Below, one piece after another: positions 1 to 8,774 of a stretch of DNA of 54,651 bases (position 1 is its first letter; each line of letters opens with the position of its first letter). The position numbers were made by a program, and so were the translations under genes. The notes beneath the pieces were generated by a model, which had not been told where the DNA came from, searched no databases, and saw only the letters and a list, made by a program, of their open reading frames with translations. The stretch is taken from contig JAFVWT010000002.1 of NCBI GenBank assembly GCA_017501525.1, forward strand, positions 1 through 54,651, read 5' to 3'. The DNA comes from Bacteroidales bacterium. Its GTDB lineage: Bacteria; Bacteroidota; Bacteroidia; Bacteroidales; UBA932.

Positions 1-531
1 ACCGGCTCGACCGGTCATCTCAATTTATGGGGGTGGTGTGATTGTAATATTCTTCTCCAAGTTTTTATCTGGGTGGTTTTGCGTTCCTATGGTGGTGATT
101 GGCGGGAGGGAGGTGGTTTTACCTTGAAGGAGGTGGTTGGAATGGAGGGCGGTGGTGTTGGCTTTTCGAAGGGTCGCGGCTTTGCCGCTTCCTTCTTTTC
201 TACAACCCCCAGACCCCCTTTTAAGGGGGCTTTGGTCGCTGCGCTCCTATGTTTGGGATAATGTCTCTAAAAAAGAGATATTGATAGGTGTAAGTACTTA
301 AGAGACAAGTATGTATGTCTGTATGTAAAGATCATTTTGAGTAAGATTCTAAACTCGAAGGTAATAATCCTTGATACTCACAAGAAAAAAGTTGATGTAA
401 CTTATTTAAAATAAGGAAAATAATCTTACCTTTGCATAAGGTAGAACTTCTCTTTTTTAGAGAAATTCTTGTGACCTCATTTATTTAAACATATCAAAAT
501 AACCTTATTATTAACTAAAAATCAATTATTT
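1..531. other. Gene-poor, G/T-rich upstream region
   Basis: I see no convincing gene here. Bases 1-20 form a short palindromic REP-like unit (ACCGG, CTCG, CCGGT) related to elements at 4833 and 46681. Bases 30-165 are strongly G/T-rich on the plus strand, with at least six GGTGGT words. An inverted repeat of five C and five G lies near 211-228. The one short open frame (73-261) has low-complexity Gly/Phe-rich content and looks like a by-product of the base skew. The promoter of the following lipoprotein gene occupies the last ~110 bases. Confidence 0.6.
427..443 (+). promoter_or_regulatory. Promoter -7 box inside a small palindrome
   Basis: TACCTTTG at 427-434 matches the Bacteroidetes -7 consensus TAnnTTTG. 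The box is the left part of a perfect 6+5+6 palindrome (TACCTT, TGCAT, AAGGTA). The predicted leader is about 90 nt and has a small hairpin near 448-463. The palindrome overlapping the -7 box could be an operator, but that is inference. Confidence 0.5.
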
Positions 532-3500
532 ATGAGAAAGTATTTTCTTTCAATCGTAGCATTGGCAGCAGGGCTGTTTGCTACTTCGTGTCAGGAAAGT
601 ATTGTTGAGCCACAAATCGCGGGCCCTACTACTTTTACTGTACAACTTCCCGAACAGATGGGAACAAAAGCTGATATTGGTTCAGCTAATAATGTGAACA
701 ATTTGTTTGTTGCAGTTTATGCAGAAGCTGAACCTGATGCAGAAGCTATTTTCAAAAAACAAGTGGCTGTTGAGAATGGCGTAGCAAAAGTTACTTTGAA
801 TTTGATTCAAGACCAATCTTACGACATCGTATTCTGGGCACAAAAAGGAACCTCTTATGTTGATGCAAATTCTGAGTTGCTCTCAATTCCTATGAAAAAC
901 ACCTTCCATAATAGTGAAGAAGGTGCAGCATTCTTCCATTTTGAGGATGAATTTACCCCTAACGGCGCCCCTAAGGATATTATTCTTAGACGTCCCTTTG
1001 CACAGTTGAATCTAGGAACTACTCCTGCAAGTTTGAAAACAGATGTTCAATCAGATTCACTTAAATTGTCTCAATCTTATATAAAAGTGGAGAAAGTAGC
1101 AGCTACATTCAATACTGTATTAGGAGTGGGAGAAGGTGAACAAACTATTGAATTTGCCCTTGCAAATGTACCCTCGCAGAAACTTTATGTTGGTGGTGTG
1201 AAATATTATTATGTTTCAATGGACTACCTTCCTATCGCAGGGGATGATCAGGCATTGGTAAATGTTAATGCCAAGATTAAATTGGATAATGGTCAGGTAA
1301 TTGATCACCCCTTTACCAGTGTACCCGTAAGAGAAAACTACCGTACCAATATCGTAGGTAACCTAATCTCTTCTACTACAGACTTTGAAATCACTATTGA
1401 AGATTCTTGGTCTGGTTACTATGATATTCCAGAAGGAGAATGGGATGGACAGACAATGTTGGAACCTGTGAAGGATGAAAATGGAGTTTATCAAATCTCT
1501 CACCCTTCGCATCTTGCATGGTTGGCAGCTGCTGTTAATGGAACATTACCTGCGACAAAAGCTGAAACCCTTCCTGCTAATGATTTTGATAATACTACTT
1601 TTGCACTATCTTCTGATATTGATTTGTGTGGATATGAATGGACACCTATAGGTAAAGGAGTTAGAAGTGGAAGAACTTTTACAGAAGCATCTACTCCATT
1701 TAAAGGAATCTTTGAAGGTAACGGATATACCATTAAAAATTTAGTTATTTCACAATATGAAGAAGCAGATGCAGCTATAGGTTTCTTTGGAGTTGTTTCA
1801 GGGGGAACCGTTCAGAATGTTAATTTTGAGAATGTCAATATCAATGTTAACAATAGTGAAATAGCTGGTACTACAGTAGGTCTACTTACAGATGGTGGTG
1901 TAGTCACAAATGTTGAAGTTATCTCAGGTAAGGTTTATGCAGCAAGAGGTAATGGAGGTGTCGTTGGTCGTTTGACTGACAGAGGTCGCATTTCAGACTG
2001 TACAAATAATGCGGAAATTAAATCTCTCTCTGGGGCAAACGTGGGAGGTATAGTTGCAGCAGCATACTATACAGCAGAGAATCTTTCATATACAGGTGAG
2101 GATGCAGCTATAATCATTGAAGATTGTATAAATAATGGAGCAATCATTGGAGCAGCCGGAGGAGTAGGAGGAATAGCCGGTCTATCAACAGGTAGGGTGT
2201 TTAATTGTAGTAATACTTCTGATATTCAGGGAGCTAATGCTTCGGTTGGAGGTATAGTTGGGGAACAACAAAATGCCGGTGAAATCATTTCTTGTATGAA
2301 TACAGGAAATATAAATAATAATGTAGCCCCCAATGTTTATGGTACCGGAGGTATTGTGGGTTGGATAAGATATAGTGGTGCTTCTAATAATTACGAAACA
2401 AAAAATGTAGTAACAGTAAATGAGTGTATCAATACCGGTAATATAAAAGGAGGAAATGATGCCGGAGGTATCGTAGGTACACTATATCATTATGGTATAA
2501 TTACCAATAACCGTAATTCTGCAAAATCTCTTGAAGCAGTAAATTTTGCTGCGGGTATTGTAGCAAATTATCAGGTCTCAGATAAGACTCATCCAGGTAT
2601 GGATGAAAGTTTCTCTGCAATTATTACCGGAAATCAAACTACAACATTAATAGAAGATATTAAAGCAAACTGTAAGGACCTTGTTATTTATGACAATACA
2701 CAGGGTGAATATACTACAATAGGAAATAACATTGTTCCTACTCTAATTAATACAGCTGACGACTTGAGAAATGCTCTTGCAAATGCAGTGGACAATACTG
2801 TGATTGTGCTTGAAGGTGTGGACTTTGGTGCGGTTGATTTGTATAACACAACTAACAATGGACACAGATATAATTATGCTAACTATAACGCTAAGAATGT
2901 CAAGATTATAGGGAAGGATGGTGCATCTTTCTCAGAACTGAGAATGGGAGAGAATGATTATGAACCGACAATGACAGGTTGGACATTCAAGAACATTTCA
3001 TTTAGTAGTGGAGATGGTCTGATTATTTCAATGAATAATGACGGCGTAACTGTTGATAATTGTAAATTTACCAACGCAGAGCTACAAAACACAGGCACTA
3101 ATACATATCAGGCAAAAAACTTCTTAGTCAATGAATGTACTTTTGAAGGCAGTCACGCTGGAAGAAAAACACAGTTAGCTCTTCAAAATAGTGATGGTGT
3201 AACAATTTCCAACTGCAAATTCAATAATGCAGCATATAATGCAATGAATATAACTAACATTCATGGAAATGTGACCATCAAAGGTAATATCATAAATCAA
3301 ACAGCAAACCGTCCACTTCGTTTTAGTGTTGCGGCAGCAGGTGCTACCTTGAATATTCAAAACAACAATATCACTTCTAACGGTGATGTCAACGGTGAGT
3401 TGATGAAAGTTAGCGCGGAGACTGGAGCTACAGTAGTTGAGAGCAACATCACTCGTAGCAACAATGTTTGGAACGGTAAGGACGATTCAGAAGTTGTTTC

Positions 3501-4311
3501 AGGTATGGTTGATGGCGCATACATCGTTAAGAAGGTTTATGTAGTTAATAACGCAGCTGAACTGCAAACAGCTATTAAAAACGGTGGCAAAATCGAGTTC
3601 GCCAATGACATCACCGTAGATAAATGGATCATGTTCTCAGAAGATTATAACATTGGCGATGGCACTATCATTACTATTGATGAGATCAATGTTACTATTG
3701 ACGGCAAGGGCCACACTCTGACAGTCAATGCTATTGAGTCTGCTGGTAATTGTGATCAGTTATTCCAGGGTGCTAGCAATCTGAACATCTCTAACCTGAC
3801 CATTAAGTACGCTGATGGTTTGACCACCGGTGGACTTGGCCTAGTGTCAGGTGTTATTAAGAATGTTCACTTCGTAGGTGGCGGTGCATCTGCCGCATCA
3901 GCAGCAATTTTCCCAGGTAACGGTGTAATCAAGGTGGAAGACTGTATCTTTGATACAAATGGCGCTGCAATCTACTTTGAAGATGAGAGAGATAAACTCA
4001 CAGTTACCGGCTGTACCTTCAATCAGCCTGCAGGAAAAAATGTTATTCTGTTGCGTGGTAATGTGCAGTTTACTGAGAATATTATCAATTCGGGCAGAAC
4101 TGTGAATATTGTCAGCGGTTCTCCATTTGTGGATGGCAATGACTTCAATAATGTTCGTTTGAAGGTTTACGGGGATGCTACTGCAACAGTGTCCAATAAT
4201 ACTATCAACACCTTGGAATTTGAAAAGACCTATTATAAGTCAACATTTGTTGACAATGATTTGAGTACCGATGCACAGGCTGCTCTAAGTAGTGTAACTA
4301 AAGTAAACTAA
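532..4311 (+). CDS. Large surface lipoprotein: fimbrillin-like, GLUG repeats, beta-helix
   Basis: This 1259-residue protein starts with a lipoprotein signal peptide ending at the lipobox Cys near residue 20 (ATSC). Residues ~30-300 resemble the fimbrillin-like/DUF6562 domains of Bacteroidales lipoproteins, including the RPFAQLNLGT stretch. Residues ~320-700 hold GLUG-type repeats built around GGIVG and GGIAG. From ~745 to the end there are two rounds of parallel beta-helix sequence, each starting with a 'TADDLRNAL' or 'NAAELQTAI' segment like those of pectate-lyase-fold proteins. No catalytic residues can be assigned. The likely location is the outer membrane surface, with an adhesive or glycan-binding role, but that is inference. 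Codon choice shifts from A/T-ending to more C/G-ending codons after about 3340, which suggests a mosaic origin. A promoter lies at 427 and a terminator at 4333. Confidence 0.8.
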   Translation: MRKYFLSIVALAAGLFATSCQESIVEPQIAGPTTFTVQLPEQMGTKADIGSANNVNNLFVAVYAEAEPDAEAIFKKQVAVENGVAKVTLNLIQDQSYDIVFWAQKGTSYVDANSELLSIPMKNTFHNSEEGAAFFHFEDEFTPNGAPKDIILRRPFAQLNLGTTPASLKTDVQSDSLKLSQSYIKVEKVAATFNTVLGVGEGEQTIEFALANVPSQKLYVGGVKYYYVSMDYLPIAGDDQALVNVNAKIKLDNGQVIDHPFTSVPVRENYRTNIVGNLISSTTDFEITIEDSWSGYYDIPEGEWDGQTMLEPVKDENGVYQISHPSHLAWLAAAVNGTLPATKAETLPANDFDNTTFALSSDIDLCGYEWTPIGKGVRSGRTFTEASTPFKGIFEGNGYTIKNLVISQYEEADAAIGFFGVVSGGTVQNVNFENVNINVNNSEIAGTTVGLLTDGGVVTNVEVISGKVYAARGNGGVVGRLTDRGRISDCTNNAEIKSLSGANVGGIVAAAYYTAENLSYTGEDAAIIIEDCINNGAIIGAAGGVGGIAGLSTGRVFNCSNTSDIQGANASVGGIVGEQQNAGEIISCMNTGNINNNVAPNVYGTGGIVGWIRYSGASNNYETKNVVTVNECINTGNIKGGNDAGGIVGTLYHYGIITNNRNSAKSLEAVNFAAGIVANYQVSDKTHPGMDESFSAIITGNQTTTLIEDIKANCKDLVIYDNTQGEYTTIGNNIVPTLINTADDLRNALANAVDNTVIVLEGVDFGAVDLYNTTNNGHRYNYANYNAKNVKIIGKDGASFSELRMGENDYEPTMTGWTFKNISFSSGDGLIISMNNDGVTVDNCKFTNAELQNTGTNTYQAKNFLVNECTFEGSHAGRKTQLALQNSDGVTISNCKFNNAAYNAMNITNIHGNVTIKGNIINQTANRPLRFSVAAAGATLNIQNNNITSNGDVNGELMKVSAETGATVVESNITRSNNVWNGKDDSEVVSGMVDGAYIVKKVYVVNNAAELQTAIKNGGKIEFANDITVDKWIMFSEDYNIGDGTIITIDEINVTIDGKGHTLTVNAIESAGNCDQLFQGASNLNISNLTIKYADGLTTGGLGLVSGVIKNVHFVGGGASAASAAIFPGNGVIKVEDCIFDTNGAAIYFEDERDKLTVTGCTFNQPAGKNVILLRGNVQFTENIINSGRTVNIVSGSPFVDGNDFNNVRLKVYGDATATVSNNTINTLEFEKTYYKSTFVDNDLSTDAQAALSSVTKVN

Positions 4312-4332
4312 ATTTACTCTTGTTAATATATA

Positions 4333-4368
4333 AGGGTGACCCAAAAGTAAAAGGGTTGCCCTTTTTTG
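4333..4368 (+). terminator. Rho-independent terminator after the large lipoprotein
   Basis: An 11-bp stem (AAGGGTGACCC with GGGTTGCCCTT, two G-U pairs) is followed by a run of six T. It lies 21 bases after the stop codon. Confidence 0.8.
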
Positions 4369-4571
4369 CATTGCAAAGCAAATTGCTATTGTAAGGTAAG
4401 CCACCGAAGAAAAGCATATTGTAGCAAGGAGTGTCTCTGCTACTTTTGTGTCAAAAAGATACAAATATGCATACACGAGAGGGATACTTACAATTGAAGA
4501 CTATTGTGCTGAGCACAAGCTAACCTATAGCGCCTGATAGGCATAATACTAAGAGCCCTAAATAATTTCAA

Positions 4572-4634
4572 GCCACCCGGAATTGCGTGCGAACGCTTAA
4601 GCGAAGCGACTAGTGAACGCCAATTCCGAGTGGC
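4572..4634. repeat. Nested inverted repeat
   Basis: The outer arms 4572-4585 and 4621-4634 are complementary at 13 of 14 positions (GCCACCCGGAATTG against CAATTCCGAGTGGC). The loop contains a perfect 10-bp palindrome, CGCTTAAGCG, at 4594-4603. There is no T run, so it does not look like an intrinsic terminator. It could form a cruciform or an RNA hairpin. Confidence 0.65.
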
Positions 4635-4832
4635 GTCCCTAATGACCTACGCTAATAGTTGTTTCGCTGAGTGAAATTTTGCTAATTTCTTTGCTCAAAA
4701 GAACCGAATTTCTCGATTATAAACAGATTTAGGTGTCGCTGAGCAATAAAACAGCTATTCTTTCGCTCAACGACGCAGTATCAGAATAATCAGAAAGATA
4801 ATGGTATCTGTATATGACGCGTTATAACAGAG

Positions 4833-4853
4833 ATACCCGGTCAAGCCGGGTAT
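4833..4853. repeat. REP-like palindrome
   Basis: Eight-base arms ATACCCGG and CCGGGTAT flank a 5-nt loop and are followed by GAC. The same sequence occurs in the opposite orientation at 46682-46705 and in variants at 1-20 and 46811-46831. This is the general pattern of short intergenic palindromic repeats. Confidence 0.65.
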
Positions 4854-5106
4854 GACACTACAACATAAGCTGGGTATGACAACATCATACTCGACCACAT
4901 AGATGTGGATTGAGAGGTTGCAATCTTTATGCGAGTCCTTAAAACCCCTAAGCACTCTAAATTGTGTCAAGTAATATTGTGGTATTGATATCTGTTCTTC
5001 GTGGTATGCAATTTAACACCCCTGAGTCCGTATGTGGGCAACTCGTGGGCACCAGATTCAAACTGACGTGCTTAGGGGTTGTTTTCGACTGGGACCTGAA
5101 TAATCG

Positions 5107-5673
5107 TCAGCAAATTTTCCAGGTTCGGAGTTCTTGGGATAGGGCTTTTTCGTGGCCGTTGCAGAGGGTGTTCAGGTAGGTGTGGAATTCGGGGGAGTGG
5201 TTAAGGTGTTTGAGGTGGGCGAGTTCGTGGAGCATTATGTATTGGCGCAGGTGTGGGGGGAGGAGCATCAGGCGGATGTTCAGGTTTATGTTTCCTTTTG
5301 TTGAGCAGGAGCCCCAGTTGGTTTTGTTGTTTTTTATGGTGACTTTGTTTACTGTCAGGTGGTGTTGGGTTGCGAGCTGGTGGAGTTCTGTGGTGAGTTG
5401 TGTTTTGGCTTGTTTCCGGAGTTTTTCAAGTTCTGTGGGGTCGGTGGGGAGTGTTGCTTTATTGCAGGTGGAGAGTTTTGCGAGTTTTCTGATTATTTTA
5501 TCGCTGTTTGCTCTGAGGAATGATTCTGCCCTGGATGTGGGGAGGATTGCTGGGATGGTTGTAATTATTTCTCCTTCTTGGTTTATTTTGATGGTGATGT
5601 GTCTGGTCCACATTTTTCTGCGGATTGTTACTGAGCCGAGGGGGCTGACTTCTATTTTTTCATCATAAATCAT
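5107..5673 (-). CDS. YgjP-like (M48-type, DUF45) metallopeptidase
   Basis: The 188-residue protein has the family's signature: WGSCS around residue 120, then HELAHLKHLNHSPEFH near the C-terminus, which supplies the zinc-binding HExxH and the downstream H. This matches the YgjP/WLM-like group of predicted zinc-dependent proteases. It has no signal peptide, so a cytoplasmic location is expected. At 188 residues it is somewhat shorter than typical members (about 230), missing part of the N-terminal region. The coding strand is unusually rich in A and C with very little G, unlike its neighbours. It is transcribed away from rpsO. Function within the family is not well defined. Confidence 0.85.
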   Translation of the reverse strand: MIYDEKIEVSPLGSVTIRRKMWTRHITIKINQEGEIITTIPAILPTSRAESFLRANSDKIIRKLAKLSTCNKATLPTDPTELEKLRKQAKTQLTTELHQLATQHHLTVNKVTIKNNKTNWGSCSTKGNINLNIRLMLLPPHLRQYIMLHELAHLKHLNHSPEFHTYLNTLCNGHEKALSQELRTWKIC

Positions 5674-5735
5674 TGAGTGGAAATAATATATGTGCTAAAT
5701 TTTGCACAAAAATAGTGTTATTTGATTTATTTGTA

Positions 5736-5743
5736 TATCTTTG
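5736..5743 (+). promoter_or_regulatory. rpsO promoter -7 box
   Basis: TATCTTTG matches TAnnTTTG and lies 44 bases before the rpsO ATG. The leader contains a short CCCAATTTTGGG inverted repeat just downstream (5748-5759). Confidence 0.6.
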
Positions 5744-5787
5744 CACTCCCAATTTTGGGACAAAACTAATTAAAACATTAAAAAACA

Positions 5788-6063
5788 ATGGCAGAGTATC
5801 TTGCAGCAGAGAAAAAGCAAGAGATTTTCGCGAAATACGGAAAGTCTAATACGGACACCGGCTCAGCAGAGAGTCAGATTGCTCTATTTTCTTACCGTAT
5901 CGCTCACCTTACTGAGCATCTAAAGAATAACAAAAAAGACTTTGGTACACAAAGATCACTTCTTAGACTCGTAGGTAAAAGACGTCGTCTTCTTGATTAC
6001 TTGAAGGCTAAAGACATCGAGAGATACAGAGAAATAGTGAAGGCTTTGAACCTTCGTAAATAA
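5788..6063 (+). CDS. rpsO: 30S ribosomal protein S15
   Basis: The 91-residue product is a full-length S15, with the typical '[22 protein letters not shown]' region and the basic [16 protein letters not shown] segment that contacts 16S rRNA helix 22 and the three-way junction. It is needed early in assembly of the 30S platform. It is followed by its own terminator and then by pnp, the same rpsO-pnp order as in many bacteria, although here a 219-bp gap separates them. Confidence 0.97.
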   Translation: MAEYLAAEKKQEIFAKYGKSNTDTGSAESQIALFSYRIAHLTEHLKNNKKDFGTQRSLLRLVGKRRRLLDYLKAKDIERYREIVKALNLRK

Positions 6064-6069
6064 TAAAAT

Positions 6070-6102
6070 GAGGATGCTCATTTACGGGCATCCTCTCTTT
6101 TT
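6070..6102 (+). terminator. rpsO terminator
   Basis: A perfect 8-bp stem (GAGGATGC with GCATCCTC) and a 10-nt loop are followed by TCTTTTT. It suggests rpsO is mostly transcribed separately from pnp. Confidence 0.85.
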
Positions 6103-6256
6103 AATGATTCTTCCCAAGTGGTATTCTTCACATAAGTGCTCTTCAGGAAGGGGTGGATAATTTGTCAGGTAATTGTTCAGATAGAGTTCTAATATGTTGT
6201 TATAGGAGAGTGGAAGAGGGATGAATTGATAGTGTTTTAAGAGAGTTTTCTCTTTT

Positions 6257-6264
6257 TAGTTTTG
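6257..6264 (+). promoter_or_regulatory. pnp promoter -7 box
   Basis: TAGTTTTG matches TAnnTTTG and lies 18 bases upstream of the pnp ATG, so the leader would be very short. Confidence 0.5.
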
Positions 6265-6282
6265 TTTATTTGACACATTAAT

Positions 6283-8490
6283 ATGGATATGAATATAGTT
6301 AAGAAGACCATCACAATGGGTGATGGAAGAGTAATCGAAATCGAAACCGGTAAATTAGCTAAACAAGCTGACGGTTCGGTCGTTGTTAAAGTGGGTGACA
6401 CTATGTTGTTGGCCACTGTTTGCTGTGCGAAAGATGCTAAAGAAGATGTTGACTTTATGCCTCTTTCTGTGGAATATAAAGAGAAATATGCCGCTGCAGG
6501 TCGTTATCCCGGTGGTTTCTTGAAAAGGGAAGGTCGTGCTTCAGATTCAGAGATTTTGGTAGCCCGTTTGGTGGATAGAGCGCTTCGTCCTTTGTTTCCG
6601 GAAGATTTCCACGCTGAAGTTTTTGTAAATGTTATTTTGATTTCTGCTGACAAGCAGACTATGCCTGATGCTTATGCAGGACTTGCCGCTTCTGCAGCTT
6701 TGGCGGTAAGTGACATTCCTTTTGGAGGTCCTATCTCAGAGGTGAGAGTTGCGCGAGTTAATGGCAAACTTATGATCAACCCCACTTTTGAAGAGCTTAA
6801 AGGGGCTGATATAGATATGATGGTGGCCGCTTCTATGGACAACATCATGATGGTAGAGGGTGAGATGAATGAAGTCTCTGAAAAAGAGATGCTCGATGCT
6901 ATCAAATTTGCTCATGAAGAGATTAAGATCCAATGTCGTGCCCAAATGGAACTTATGGAAGAGGTAGGTAAGGTACAGAAGAGGGAGTATTGTCATGAGG
7001 AGAACGACGAAGAACTTCGTGCACAAGTACGCGAGTTCTGCTACGACAAATGTTATGCAGTAGCAAAGTCGGGTCTTGCCAAACACGAAAGAGAAGACGC
7101 TTTTGCTGCTATTAAAGAGGAGTTTATCGAAACGATCCCTGAAGAGGAGAGAGAAGAGAAAGCCTTTATGATAGGCCGTTACTATGGAGCTATCGAAAAA
7201 GAGGCAATGCGTCGTATGATTATTGACGAGGGTGTACGTCTTGACGGTCGTACAACCACCCAAATCCGTCCTATCTGGTGTGAAGTGAATTATCTTCCCG
7301 GAGCACATGGATCGGCAATCTTTACCCGTGGTGAAACTCAGTCACTTTCGACTGTTACCCTTGGAACCAAAATGGATATGAAAGAGATGGATGAGGTATT
7401 GGTTCAGGAGACCCAACAATTTGTCCTTCACTATAACTTCCCTCCATTCTCAACAGGAGAGGCTAAACCTCAAAGAGGGGTTGGCCGTCGTGAAATCGGT
7501 CACGGTAACTTGGCTTGGAGAGCCCTTAAACCTGTTGTTCCTATTGGAGAGGAGAATCCTTATGCAGTCAGAGTAGTTTCAGATATTCTGGAATCAAATG
7601 GTTCTTCATCTATGGCAACTGTTTGTGCCGGTACACTTGCACTTATGGATTGTGGTGTGAAAATTAAAAAACCTGTTTCAGGTATTGCAATGGGTCTTAT
7701 CTCAGATGAGAAGACAGGTCAATTTGCAGTCCTTTCAGATATCCTCGGAGATGAAGACCATCTTGGAGATATGGACTTCAAAGTGACAGGTACTAAAGAT
7801 GGTATAACTGCTACCCAGATGGATATCAAGGTGGACGGTCTCCCATACGAAGTGCTTGAAAGAGCTTTGAATCAGGCAAAAGAGGGACGTGCCCATATTA
7901 TGGGTGAGATGATGAAGACCATCTCTGAACCTCGCGAAGACTACAAACCTAATGTTCCTCGTATTATCCAGATTACAATTCCTGCCGAATTTATCGGCGC
8001 AGTTATCGGAACAGGTGGAAAAGTTATCCAGGAAATCCAAAAAACTACAGGTACAACCATCACTATTACTGAAGCAGGTGATAAAGGTCTTATCGATATC
8101 TTTGGAGAAAACAAAGAGTCAATGGATGCCGCTCTTGCTCGTATAAAAGGTATCACCACTGTTCCTGAAGTGGGTGAAACATATCATGGTAAGGTGGTTT
8201 CAATCCTTGAGTTCGGTGCTTTCGTGGAAATTCTTCCAGGTAAAGAGGGATTGCTCCATATCTCGGAACTTGACTACAAGAAAGTAGAGAAAGTGGAAGA
8301 TGTACTTAATATCGGTGATGAGGTTGATGTCAAACTTCTTGAAATTGATAGTAAATCCGGAAAGATGAGACTCTCTCGCAGAGCATTGATGCCTGCACCT
8401 GAAGGATGGGTAGAACGTGAACGTAAACCCCGTACTGATCGCCCCGAAAAACCTCGTGGAGATCGTCGTCCCCGTCCTGAAAAGAAATAG
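6283..8490 (+). CDS. pnp: Polyribonucleotide nucleotidyltransferase (PNPase)
   Basis: The enzyme degrades RNA 3' to 5' by phosphorolysis and acts in mRNA turnover. The 735 residues show the complete family layout: first RNase PH domain (~10-150), helical linker (~150-245), second catalytic RNase PH domain (~310-540) with conserved 'FTRGETQSL' and [13 protein letters not shown]-type stretches (here [13 protein letters not shown]), a KH domain near 560-620 with the GTGGKVIQ loop, and a C-terminal S1 domain (~628-700) followed by a basic, Arg/Pro/Lys-rich tail. Start is ambiguous between the ATG at 6283 and the ATG at 6289; the downstream one ([11 protein letters not shown]) fits homologues slightly better. 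A terminator follows at 8517. Confidence 0.97.
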   Translation: MDMNIVKKTITMGDGRVIEIETGKLAKQADGSVVVKVGDTMLLATVCCAKDAKEDVDFMPLSVEYKEKYAAAGRYPGGFLKREGRASDSEILVARLVDRALRPLFPEDFHAEVFVNVILISADKQTMPDAYAGLAASAALAVSDIPFGGPISEVRVARVNGKLMINPTFEELKGADIDMMVAASMDNIMMVEGEMNEVSEKEMLDAIKFAHEEIKIQCRAQMELMEEVGKVQKREYCHEENDEELRAQVREFCYDKCYAVAKSGLAKHEREDAFAAIKEEFIETIPEEEREEKAFMIGRYYGAIEKEAMRRMIIDEGVRLDGRTTTQIRPIWCEVNYLPGAHGSAIFTRGETQSLSTVTLGTKMDMKEMDEVLVQETQQFVLHYNFPPFSTGEAKPQRGVGRREIGHGNLAWRALKPVVPIGEENPYAVRVVSDILESNGSSSMATVCAGTLALMDCGVKIKKPVSGIAMGLISDEKTGQFAVLSDILGDEDHLGDMDFKVTGTKDGITATQMDIKVDGLPYEVLERALNQAKEGRAHIMGEMMKTISEPREDYKPNVPRIIQITIPAEFIGAVIGTGGKVIQEIQKTTGTTITITEAGDKGLIDIFGENKESMDAALARIKGITTVPEVGETYHGKVVSILEFGAFVEILPGKEGLLHISELDYKKVEKVEDVLNIGDEVDVKLLEIDSKSGKMRLSRRALMPAPEGWVERERKPRTDRPEKPRGDRRPRPEKK

Positions 8491-8516
8491 AGGTCTTAAA
8501 ATATAAAAAATCTGAT

Positions 8517-8556
8517 AAAGAGTGGTGATTCAATCAAGGAACATCACTCTTTATTT
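8517..8556 (+). terminator. pnp terminator
   Basis: A bulged stem pairs AAAGAGTG with CACTCTTT and is followed by TATTTT. It lies 26 bases after the pnp stop. Confidence 0.7.
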
Positions 8557-8622
8557 TGTATGTGTTCTTATTAAAGCTTAAAGTGGGTTTCGAAATTTGA
8601 GATAATGAGTCGAAAAAAGTAT

Positions 8623-8630
8623 TATCTTTG
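8623..8630 (+). promoter_or_regulatory. Promoter -7 box before the leader element
   Basis: TATCTTTG matches TAnnTTTG. Transcription would start near 8635-8638, at the first bases of the structured element at 8634-8755. An upstream TTTG at 8596 is 23 bases away, slightly wider than usual. Confidence 0.55.
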
Positions 8631-8633
8631 AGG

Positions 8634-8755
8634 GAGGTTCTATAAAGTACTTATGGATTTTCTCCGGGAAAGGCCATCAAGGGGGCAAAAGTTTAAAGTA
8701 TAAGTTTTGGGGTCACGCTACTCTGACTTTAAAAGTGGAATAAATAGAACACCTT
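8634..8755 (+). ncRNA. Candidate structured leader RNA, copy A
   Basis: This ~120-nt segment shares an extended alignment with 53841-53980 (minus strand). Predicted pairing: a closing stem GTTCTAT (8637-8643) with ATAGAAC (8744-8750); a hairpin ATGG (8653-8656) with CCAT (8674-8677) enclosing TTTC, UCCGG loop, GAAA (8659-8671); and a third stem TTTAAAGT (8692-8699) with ACTTTAAA (8726-8733). It begins at the predicted transcription start and ends about 20 nt before the ATG of the NlpC/P60 gene. A cis-acting leader is therefore the simplest reading. It could also be an independent small RNA or a dispersed repeat. I do not recognise it as a named RNA family. Confidence 0.5.
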
Positions 8756-8774
8756 GAATAATAAATGTGATGAT

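Larger units (their letters stand above)
4369..5106. other. Gene-poor region with palindromes and REP-like units
   Basis: No supported gene. The region contains a large imperfect inverted repeat (4572-4634), a REP-like hairpin (4833-4853) and a degenerate second copy near 4864-4878. Words such as TTTCGCT and GTCGCTGAGC recur, as they do in the other long intergenic regions. The few short open frames show no recognisable protein and change frame between repeats. Confidence 0.6.

Noticed and set aside
73-261. Short Gly-rich open frame at the start of the window
   Set aside because: Its composition follows from G/T-rich repeats and it has no homology I recognise. It also runs through a C5/G5 hairpin.
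4572-4634. The inverted repeat as a transcription terminator
   Set aside because: It has no T run on either side and is about 260 bases from the nearest upstream stop, which already has a terminator.
5180-5668. 162-codon plus-strand frame over the YgjP-like gene
   Set aside because: It is the antisense of a gene with clear HExxH and WGSC motifs; Trp/Ser-rich content is typical of a shadow frame.
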